A DNA stretch of 5,385 nt, from assembly GCA_037969155.1 (NCBI GenBank), contig JBBKWW010000090.1, forward strand, positions 1 through 5,385. Direction: 5' to 3'. Positions within the stretch are counted from its first letter, which is position 1, and each line of letters begins with the position of its first letter. This DNA comes from JAYXXU01 sp037969155 (GTDB lineage: Bacteria; Pseudomonadota; Gammaproteobacteria; Pseudomonadales; Moraxellaceae). Shown piece after piece: positions 1 through 5,385 of this stretch. A program made the position numbers and the translations under genes. The notes under the pieces were generated by a model that was given only the letters and a program-made list of their open reading frames with translations, was not told the origin of the DNA and made no database searches.

Positions 1-2
1 TT

Positions 3-236
3 TCCAAAGCCCTACTGATCACAAAACAAGAATACATCTCGAATGAAGTTTTCAAAATCCCACGACAGGAACATGAAAAGCTCAAGGACAAGGCACATTT
101 CATTACTCAAAGCTTTGAGAAATATGTGGAAAGGTATATTTTTGCGATCCAAAAATCAGATCGCAATATCTTAGCAGGATCGGGCTACCGCTTTACCACA
201 CTCAGAAACTACCATATAGAACTGGGCATCATTTGA
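3..236 (+). CDS. C-terminal end of an unrecognised protein, cut by the left window edge
   Basis: One frame stays open from the window edge to a TGA at 234-236, giving 77 codons without a start; the other two plus frames hit stops early (16-18 and about 44-46). The peptide is hydrophilic and probably helical, rich in Lys, Glu, Gln and aromatic residues, with a Tyr/Phe-rich stretch (FEKYVERYIFAI) and an end reading GSGYRFTTLRNYHIELGII. There is no signal peptide or membrane segment in the visible part. By hand count this stretch is about 39% GC, against about 55% in three sampled 60-base lines of the adjacent mfd, so a horizontally acquired gene is plausible. It converges on mfd with only 10 bp between the stop codons. 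I do not recognise the family. That it is coding rests on the open frame, protein-like composition and a stop close to the neighbour's stop; the rest of the gene lies outside the window. Confidence 0.6.
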   Translation, partial: SKALLITKQEYISNEVFKIPRQEHEKLKDKAHFITQSFEKYVERYIFAIQKSDRNILAGSGYRFTTLRNYHIELGII

Positions 237-246
237 CTCGCTCACA

Positions 247-3015
247 CTAACGCCGCTTTTTCGGCTTTACAGCGGGCTGAGTGCTATGTGAATAGGTCGG
301 CTTTAAGATCGACGACTCACTGGCTTTCAGTGCAATCGGTACTATCGGGTCTTTACCCGCCAACTGCTTCAGCAACCCCAAAACCAACTTAATTCGCTCA
401 GCATACTCAGTCGTGGCCAGACTGACCCGCAACTTCAGCGCCCCTTCCATCCGAAATACCTGCGGCTGCGACTGCAACAACCGAATCAACAACCCAGCCT
501 CGACCGGCGTATCTTGATTAAACTCCAACCAACCACCGGCCAGATTCATGTCGATTTTAGCAATCCCCAAGCGCTCCGCCATCACCCGAATTCGATGCAC
601 CTCGAACAACTGCTGCGCCGCCGTCGGCAACATGCCGAACCGATCAATCATCTCAATCCGAATCTCACTCAGCGCCGCTTCACTGCTCACGCCACTGATG
701 CGCTTATAAAACAACAAGCGTTGATGCACATCGCCGAGATAATCATCGGGAATCAGCGCCGGTAAATGCAGATTGATTTCGGAGGTCAGACTGAGCGGCG
801 CATCCAGATTCGGGGCTTTGCCGTTTTTAATCGCTTTGGTCGCCCGCTCCAGCATCTCCATATACAGGCTAAAACCAATCGCCTGCATGTTACCGCTTTG
901 CTCCTCACCGAGTAACTCACCCGCGCCACGAATCTCTAAATCCTCAGTCGCCAAAATAAACCCCGCACCCAAATCTGACGCGCGTTGAATCGCATCAAGA
1001 CGTTTTTCGGCATCGCCTTTCAGGTATTTAATCGACGGCACCAGCAGGTACGCATAGGCTTGGTGGTGACTACGGCCGACCCGACCACGCAACTGATGCA
1101 ACTGCGCCAGCCCGAGTTTATCGGCGCGTTCGATGATAATGGTGTTGGCATTCGGCACGTCAATACCGGTTTCGATGATGGTCGAACTGACCAAAATATT
1201 ATGCTGCTTGTGATAAAACGCCTGCATCACCTGCTCAAGATCACGCTCGCGCATTTGCCCGTGCGCCACCGCGACGCGTGCTTCAGGGATTAAATTACGT
1301 AATTCCTCAGCGGCACGCTCTATCGTATCCACTTCATTATGCAGAAAATACACCTGCCCACCGCGCAGCAACTCGCGCAAAATTGCCTCTTTTAAAGTCG
1401 CATTGGTGCGCTCCATCACAAAGGTCTTAATCGCCAAACGTCGCGCCGGTGGCGTGGCAATAATCGACAGGTCACGCATGCCCGAAAACGCCATGTTTAA
1501 GGTACGCGGGATCGGGGTCGCGGTCAGCGTCAGCATATCGACATCGGAGCGCAGCGCCTTGATTTTTTCTTTATCACGCACCCCGAACCGATGCTCCTCA
1601 TCGACCACCATCAGACCCAGATTGCTAAAATTTACGCCGGTTTGCAGCAGTTTATGCGTACCGATAATGATATCGACTTTACCGGCCGACAGATCTTCTA
1701 AGGTTTGCTGTTGTTCTTTTTTACTGCCAAAACGTGAAATCCCCTCAACTCGAATCGGCCAATCGGCAAACCGATCACGGAAATTTTCCTCATGTTGCTG
1801 TGCCAGCAACGTGGTCGGCACCAATACCGCCACCTGTCGTCCGGCATGCACCGCCACAAACGCCGCCCGCATTGCCACTTCGGTTTTACCAAAACCGACA
1901 TCGCCACAGACCAAGCGATCCATCGGTTTAGGGTCTTGCATATCGGCAATCGTCGCGGCAATCGCATTGGCCTGATCTAAGGTTTCCTCAAACGGAAACT
2001 GACCCGCAAATAGATCATAGGCATGCAGATCAACCTCGAAGCTAATCCCCGCCCGTGCTTGCCGTCGCGCTTGGATATTCAGCAGTTCAGCCGCGACATC
2101 ATGGATTTTTTCTAACGCTTTACGCTTGGCCTTGCCCCACGCGTCGCCGCCGAGTTTATGCAGTGGCGCATGATCGGGATCACCGCCACTGTAGCGACTG
2201 ATCAGGTGCAAATTAGCAACCGGCACATAGATCTTGGCGCTGGCGGCATAATCAATCTGCAAAAATTCGTGGGTCTGCTGATCAATCTCTAGCGTGACCA
2301 ACCCACCATAACGCCCGACCCCTTGGTCAATATGCACCACTGGCGCACCGATGGAGAGTTCGGCCAAGCTTTTGACCAAAAACTCTTCCGAAACCTCGCT
2401 GGTCTTGCGCCGACGCGGCTGAATCACCCGCTGCCCAAACAGTTGATTTTCGGTAATTAAAGCAAACTGATCGGGTAACAAAACCCCGCGTGATAGTGGC
2501 GCAGTCGCCAAGGCCAGCCGACTGTGATCGGCCGCAAACTCGGCAAAGCTCGCCACCACCGGTACATCAGCAAAACCTGACCGTAGCAAGTCACGCAGGC
2601 TTTCGCGCCGACCGGCACTCTCCGCCACCAACAACACCCGACCGTTAAACTGCTCAGTAAACTGTTGCAACGCGGCCAACGGCTCAGTCGCCCGATGATC
2701 GATTGGTAGTAAAGGCGGCAGTGCACTATTGAGGTTAAACGCCCCAGCACGCGGCGCAACTGCATCGGCAGCGACCACCAAGCGGCCAAACGCCTTGAGC
2801 CGACCAAACAGCTCATTCACCCCCATAAACAACTCATTCGGCGGCACAATCGGCTGTTCAAGGTTATGGCGACGATCTTCATAACGCCGATTCAGCTCAT
2901 CCCAAAACTGGCCAAGCTGACTTTCGATCTGTTCATCCGTGACCATCAGGCTGTTACTGGGCAAATAATCAAACAGCGTGCCACCGCTGATAAATTCATC
3001 CTGCTCAAAAAACAA
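247..3015 (-). CDS. mfd: Mfd C-terminal fragment (RNA polymerase-binding domain, translocase motor, C-terminal domain)
   Basis: This is 922 codons from a TTG at 3015-3013, 9 nt after the internal stop, to TAG. In this fragment's numbering, residues 1-200 continue the UvrB-like part and the degenerate domain 3. The RNA polymerase-interaction domain follows, with HIDQGVGRYGG at 228-238 and DYAASAKIYVPV at 255-266. The motor shows Walker A GDVGFGKTE (371-379), the DEEH box (472-475), TATPIPR (498-504), STIIETGIDVP (611-621) and the arginine-finger motif QLRGRVGRS (641-649). The C-terminal domain includes LPALIPDDYLGDVHQRLLFYKR (about 751-772) and DRFGMLP (791-797). All catalytic residues are present. 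The last 34 or so residues extend past the end of E. coli Mfd and finish KPKKRR. The TTG start is only nominal: the nearest Shine-Dalgarno-like GGAG is 12 nt away. As a separate protein it would be a motor without its UvrA-binding module. Confidence 0.9.
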   Translation of the reverse strand: MFFEQDEFISGGTLFDYLPSNSLMVTDEQIESQLGQFWDELNRRYEDRRHNLEQPIVPPNELFMGVNELFGRLKAFGRLVVAADAVAPRAGAFNLNSALPPLLPIDHRATEPLAALQQFTEQFNGRVLLVAESAGRRESLRDLLRSGFADVPVVASFAEFAADHSRLALATAPLSRGVLLPDQFALITENQLFGQRVIQPRRRKTSEVSEEFLVKSLAELSIGAPVVHIDQGVGRYGGLVTLEIDQQTHEFLQIDYAASAKIYVPVANLHLISRYSGGDPDHAPLHKLGGDAWGKAKRKALEKIHDVAAELLNIQARRQARAGISFEVDLHAYDLFAGQFPFEETLDQANAIAATIADMQDPKPMDRLVCGDVGFGKTEVAMRAAFVAVHAGRQVAVLVPTTLLAQQHEENFRDRFADWPIRVEGISRFGSKKEQQQTLEDLSAGKVDIIIGTHKLLQTGVNFSNLGLMVVDEEHRFGVRDKEKIKALRSDVDMLTLTATPIPRTLNMAFSGMRDLSIIATPPARRLAIKTFVMERTNATLKEAILRELLRGGQVYFLHNEVDTIERAAEELRNLIPEARVAVAHGQMRERDLEQVMQAFYHKQHNILVSSTIIETGIDVPNANTIIIERADKLGLAQLHQLRGRVGRSHHQAYAYLLVPSIKYLKGDAEKRLDAIQRASDLGAGFILATEDLEIRGAGELLGEEQSGNMQAIGFSLYMEMLERATKAIKNGKAPNLDAPLSLTSEINLHLPALIPDDYLGDVHQRLLFYKRISGVSSEAALSEIRIEMIDRFGMLPTAAQQLFEVHRIRVMAERLGIAKIDMNLAGGWLEFNQDTPVEAGLLIRLLQSQPQVFRMEGALKLRVSLATTEYAERIKLVLGLLKQLAGKDPIVPIALKASESSILKPTYSHSTQPAVKPKKRR

Positions 3016-3024
3016 CGGCTGATA

Positions 3025-3027
3025 TTA
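3025..3027 (-). other. In-frame TAA inside mfd at a conserved Tyr position
   Basis: The minus strand reads GGT TTG GAG TAA TAT CAG CCG TTG TTT TTT. Translation on both sides of TAA stays in the Mfd frame and matches the family. A TAT-to-TAA or TAC-to-TAA substitution explains it. The other genes here end normally (TGA, TAG, TAG), and one site is not evidence of codon reassignment. Confidence 0.9.
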
Positions 3028-3846
3028 CTCCAAACCAGTCGCGGCAATCCCATCCAGCACGTCTTGATACATCGAGACGCGACGCGGACTGATGTCAGGG
3101 AACATCTCAGCAAATCGCGCCCGAAACGTGCCACGCCCATCGATCAGCGGAAACTCCCGTGCTGGCAGCAGCACAAACTGCTCAAGCTGACCGTCTGGCA
3201 AGGTGCGCTGCGTTTCGGGATCAAACTGCCGCAACGACTCGACCTGATCATCAAACAACTCAATCCGAATCGGCACGTGCTGCCCCATCGGAAAGATATC
3301 CATCAGACTACCGCGCAGCGCATATTCACCGGCCTCAAACACGGTATCGACTGCCCGATAACCGGCACGACTGAGCCGCTGCCGTTGCTGTTCTGGGTTA
3401 AAGCTTTGGCCTTTAATGATCTGAAAATGCTGTCCCAGCAGCCACGACGGTGGTGCAACCCGCTGCGCCAAGGTGCTGATCGCCAGTACAATCACGCCGG
3501 ATTTTGGCATGTTTGAGAGTAACGCCAACCGCTCCGACACGATGTCATGATGCGGTGACAAGCGGTCATACGGTAAGGTTTCCCAGTCTGGGAACACCGC
3601 TGCTTTCACGCCAAAAAACGCTAATTCTTGTTCTAATAGACTCACCTGCACCAAGTCGCGCGCCCACATCACCACCGGCGCATGCGGCTGTGCCTGCGCC
3701 AATTGCGCTAACAACAATGCGGGCAATGCACCACTGAGCCGACCCAACCAACGCCGCTCACCCGCCGCAATCGGTAACAGCGGCAAGTCCGCGGTCAGGG
3801 CTGGCCAGCTGACGACTGGCTGGGTTTGCTGCACCGATTGACTCAT
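3025..3846 (-). CDS. mfd: Mfd N-terminal fragment (UvrB-homology / UvrA-binding module)
   Basis: This is 273 codons plus TAA. I chose ATG 3846-3844 (MSQSVQQ) because GGAAGG lies 6 nt upstream. The frame could also start at ATG 3852, which abuts the GGAAGG, or at GTG 3885, but neither is as well placed. The fragment matches the UvrB-like front of Mfd: DWETLPYDRLSPHHDIVSERL-type sequence at residues about 87-107, a STLAQRV segment near 124-130, and the GEYALRGSLMDIFPMG segment at 173-188, in the region that contacts UvrA in E. coli Mfd. The LLPAREFP segment follows at 226-233. It ends at GLE, inside the second half of the split UvrB-like domain, so the fold is unlikely to be complete. Alone it would lack the polymerase-binding domain and the motor. 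If made, it might still bind UvrA, but it could not carry out coupled repair unless it associates with the other half. Confidence 0.85.
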   Translation of the reverse strand: MSQSVQQTQPVVSWPALTADLPLLPIAAGERRWLGRLSGALPALLLAQLAQAQPHAPVVMWARDLVQVSLLEQELAFFGVKAAVFPDWETLPYDRLSPHHDIVSERLALLSNMPKSGVIVLAISTLAQRVAPPSWLLGQHFQIIKGQSFNPEQQRQRLSRAGYRAVDTVFEAGEYALRGSLMDIFPMGQHVPIRIELFDDQVESLRQFDPETQRTLPDGQLEQFVLLPAREFPLIDGRGTFRARFAEMFPDISPRRVSMYQDVLDGIAATGLE

Positions 3847-3852
3847 ATACAT

Positions 3853-3858
3853 CCTTCC
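3853..3858 (-). promoter_or_regulatory. Ribosome binding site of mfd (GGAAGG)
   Basis: GGAAGG on the minus strand is followed by six bases (ATGTAT) and then ATG at 3846-3844. This spacing decides the start: the ATG at 3852 directly abuts the site and would be too close, and the GTG at 3885 lies upstream of it. Confidence 0.7.
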
Positions 3859-3868
3859 ACGTTCTATC

Positions 3869-3887
3869 CTGTGCGAATACCGCACAG
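3869..3887. repeat. Perfect 7-bp inverted repeat in the mfd leader
   Basis: CTGTGCG-AATAC-CGCACAG is a perfect inverted repeat with a 5-base spacer. On the minus strand it lies between the candidate mfd promoter and the GGAAGG site, so it could form a hairpin at the very 5' end of mfd mRNA. As DNA it could be an operator just upstream of the plus-strand promoter candidate. The outer CTGT...ACAG resembles LexA half-sites, but the gap is 11 bases, not the 8 of the enterobacterial box, so I do not call it a LexA site. It is not followed by a T run, so it is not a terminator. Confidence 0.5.
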
Positions 3888-3891
3888 AGGG

Positions 3892-3920
3892 TTGACTAAA
3901 AAATTGTTGGCCAAAATCAT
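3892..3920 (+). promoter_or_regulatory. Weak candidate sigma-70 promoter for the DUF445 gene
   Basis: TTGACT (3892-3897, 5 of 6) is followed after 17 bp by AATCAT (3915-3920, 4 of 6). It would start transcription near 3927, leaving about 100 nt of leader before the GTG at 4026. It overlaps the candidate mfd promoter on the other strand, so if both are real they would compete. Confidence 0.3.
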
Positions 3921-3923
3921 CAA
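3895..3923 (-). promoter_or_regulatory. Weak candidate sigma-70 promoter for mfd
   Basis: TTGATG (3923-3918) and TTTAGT (3900-3895) are 17 bp apart on the minus strand, each matching 4 of 6 consensus bases. A start site would fall near 3888, leaving a leader of about 40 nt with the GGAAGG site. Position and spacing are suitable, but the match is weak and such pairs occur by chance. Confidence 0.3.
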
Positions 3924-4025
3924 CTCAGCAGATCTAGAGCCGACCCACGATCACCATGTACTTCCCAGCGACCGCTGCTTAGGTCATGATCAAGGCCAAG
4001 ATTAGCCACTGATGTTGTCAGCACT

Positions 4026-5339
4026 GTGAATACAATTTCTGCAACACACGCCCAGTATAACGAGCTTCAACGTAATAAACGCCGCGCCACCCTCCTGTTG
4101 ATCATGATGGCCGTACTCTGGCTCGTCATCTTGGTCTGTATGAAAATCTGGCCACAACAGCAGGTCTGGCTGAATATCCTTGCCACGGGTGCAGAGGCTG
4201 GCATGATCGGTGGGTTGGCCGATTGGTATGCCATCACAGTGCTGTTTCGCAATCCGTTTAAAGGCATTCCGATGCCGAAGCTGATCCGTGACCATACCGA
4301 AATTATCCCGCGCAATAAAGCCCGCATTGCTGATTCAATGGGGCGTTTTGTGCAAGAGAACTTCCTTGCACCACAGATCATTCGCCAAAAGATCGAACAG
4401 CGCGACATCATGCAGCATGTCGCACACTGGCTGGCACAACCGGCCAATGCACACCTGATCAGCCATGAACTACAACGCCTCACCCCGCGTGTGCTGCGGA
4501 TTTTCCAAAACCGTGATATCGAAGTTTTTTTACAGAGCAACCTGATCGATTGGGTGAATCAAACGCCACTCAATCAACCGATTGCCCGTACCTTGCAAGC
4601 GATTTTCGACAACCAGATTCACCATGATGTGATTCAACTCTCACTTGATACCGTGGATAACTGGATCAGCCGTCACCCATTACAAACCCGTAAAATCGTA
4701 CAAAAAGTGCTGGATGAAACAGGATTGATTGGTTATTTATCGCGTGGCGTGTCGCTGCTAGGCTTTGACCTAAAAAAACAAACCATTGATGGCATTATCC
4801 GTACACTGCGACAACTGCAAGCCAATCCTGAACACCCAATTCGTCTGATGATTAACCAGTCAATCAGCCAATGGATGCTGGCCTTGCAAGACGATGCGTC
4901 GGAAGAATCGAAACAACTCGAAAGCATGAAGCAGGACTTGATTCATAACCCAACCATGACTGGCTTCGTGATGCATGTGATCAATAGCATCCGCCAAGCG
5001 ATTATTGATGACCTTGAAAGTCAGTCCTCCGCCATCGGCATCAATATCGAAGGACTCACCCAGCGCATTGGCGCACAGTTAACACACGATCCAGTGGTGC
5101 GTGGTGCGATCAATCATGAATTGGCACTGCTGGCCGAATATGCGGCAGAGCGCTACGCCAATACGGTGATCGACTATATTCGGGAGCAGATTGAGGCGTG
5201 GGATACTCAGTTTATGGTCGATAAAATCGAATCCGAGGTCGGTGCAGATCTGCACATGATCCGCATCAATGGCGTGGTGGTCGGTGGCATGATCGGCTTG
5301 CTATTGGGTGGCTTTCGGGCGCTATTTTTTGGACACTAG
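4026..5339 (+). CDS. DUF445 family inner-membrane protein (YjiN-like)
   Basis: A 437-residue protein, close to the roughly 426 residues of E. coli YjiN. The front has a basic segment (RNKRR, 16-20), a first membrane helix (about 22-41), and a second hydrophobic stretch with the family motif AEAGMIGGLADWYA (56-69), then VLFRNPF. The conserved IIPRNKARIADSMGRFVQENF block covers 93-113. The middle (about 115-400) is soluble-looking, mainly helical and charged. The end has DLHMIRINGVVVGGMIG (408-424), forming a last membrane helix at about 416-434. Both ends anchored in the membrane with a large helical domain between is the usual DUF445 arrangement; the function is not established. The start is GTG at 4026: no ATG, GTG or TTG lies upstream in frame back to TGA 3987-3989, and the next Met codons fall inside the first membrane helix. 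No clear Shine-Dalgarno site precedes it. It is divergent from mfd and monocistronic within the window. Confidence 0.92.
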   Translation: MNTISATHAQYNELQRNKRRATLLLIMMAVLWLVILVCMKIWPQQQVWLNILATGAEAGMIGGLADWYAITVLFRNPFKGIPMPKLIRDHTEIIPRNKARIADSMGRFVQENFLAPQIIRQKIEQRDIMQHVAHWLAQPANAHLISHELQRLTPRVLRIFQNRDIEVFLQSNLIDWVNQTPLNQPIARTLQAIFDNQIHHDVIQLSLDTVDNWISRHPLQTRKIVQKVLDETGLIGYLSRGVSLLGFDLKKQTIDGIIRTLRQLQANPEHPIRLMINQSISQWMLALQDDASEESKQLESMKQDLIHNPTMTGFVMHVINSIRQAIIDDLESQSSAIGINIEGLTQRIGAQLTHDPVVRGAINHELALLAEYAAERYANTVIDYIREQIEAWDTQFMVDKIESEVGADLHMIRINGVVVGGMIGLLLGGFRALFFGH

Positions 5340-5385
5340 CTTTTTGGGCATTCATATAGCCTGACGCAATTGGTGGCAGAGATCA

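Larger units (their letters stand above)
247..3846 (-). pseudogene. mfd: mfd locus, transcription-repair coupling factor, interrupted by one in-frame stop
   Basis: Read from ATG 3846-3844 to TAG 249-247 this is 1199 codons, close to the usual 1150 or so of Mfd, all in one frame and broken only by TAA at 3027-3025 (codon 274). The sequence around the break reads GLE-stop-YQPLFFEQ. As I recall it, E. coli Mfd has GIEYWQPLFF here, so the stop replaces a conserved Tyr and is one base away from TAT or TAC. Both sides keep family sequence right up to the stop, so this is a point substitution or a base-calling error, not an insertion or frameshift. Mfd is a cytoplasmic ATP-dependent DNA translocase that pushes stalled RNA polymerase off the template and recruits UvrA/UvrB to lesions. 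Whether the locus is dead, split or mis-sequenced cannot be settled from the sequence. Identity as mfd is very secure; calling it a pseudogene is less so. Confidence 0.85.

Noticed and set aside
252..268. GCCG-CTTTTT-CGGC hairpin followed by TTT, as a terminator
   Set aside because: The stem is only 4 bp, the T run is three bases, and it lies inside the last mfd codons. It is too weak to call as a terminator for either convergent gene.
1403..1975. 190-codon open frame on the plus strand opposite the Mfd motor
   Set aside because: The minus strand here encodes the Walker A, DEEH and TATPIPR motifs. The plus-strand peptide is a Ser/Arg/Cys-rich, low-information shadow.
3025..3027. TAA read as Tyr through codon reassignment or programmed readthrough
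   Set aside because: One site is not enough, no readthrough context or structure is evident, and bacterial UAA-to-Tyr reassignment is not known to me. Mutation or sequencing error is simpler.
2866..3516. 216-codon open frame on the plus strand across the mfd break
   Set aside because: It is antisense to well-conserved Mfd sequence on both sides of the TAA, has no recognisable domain, and is explained by the codon bias of the real gene.
3869..3887. LexA (SOS) box upstream of mfd
   Set aside because: The CTGT and ACAG ends are 11 bases apart, not 8, and mfd is not a classical LexA target in E. coli.
4002..4540. Minus-strand open frames of 97 and 157 codons over the start of the DUF445 gene
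   Set aside because: They are antisense to the conserved first membrane helices and family motifs, and resemble no known protein.
5340..5385. Possible end of a convergent minus-strand gene (reading ...CHQLRQAI then TGA at 5354-5352)
   Set aside because: Only 10 codons are visible, and another minus frame is also open over the same stretch, so there is no way to choose.

Overview
The window suggests a gammaproteobacterium with a genome of moderate to slightly high GC content. The large minus-strand protein matches gammaproteobacterial Mfd along its whole length, and the plus-strand protein matches the YjiN-type DUF445 membrane family. Placement in Pseudomonadales (perhaps near Moraxellaceae) is only an impression from protein style, since no rRNA or species-specific marker is present.

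Layout from left to right. Positions 3-236 (+) hold the last 77 codons of an AT-rich gene cut by the window edge; I do not recognise it. Ten bases later, convergent with it, is the end of mfd, which occupies 3846 down to 247 (-). This is the transcription-repair coupling factor, complete from start codon to terminal stop except for one in-frame TAA at 3025-3027. That stop lies where relatives have a conserved Tyr, and it divides the gene into an N-terminal piece (273 codons, UvrA-binding side) and a C-terminal piece (RNA polymerase-binding domain, translocase motor and C-terminal domain). No frameshift or other lesion is visible. Positions 3847-4025 are a 179-bp divergent intergenic region with a perfect 7-bp inverted repeat, weak back-to-back promoter candidates and a chain of tiny overlapping ORFs. 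Positions 4026-5339 (+) encode a 437-residue DUF445 inner-membrane protein starting at GTG. The last 46 bp hold nothing I can support.

The genes do not form an operon: mfd and the DUF445 gene are divergent, and the left-edge gene converges on mfd. In normal biology Mfd removes stalled RNA polymerase and recruits UvrA to damaged template strands. DUF445 proteins have no firmly established function. The main point of interest is the single nonsense codon in an otherwise well-preserved mfd. It could be a sequencing error, a recent loss of function, or a split gene whose second half restarts at a nearby TTG. I see no clear undescribed multi-gene system. The AT-rich left-edge gene is the only visible hint of horizontally acquired DNA.
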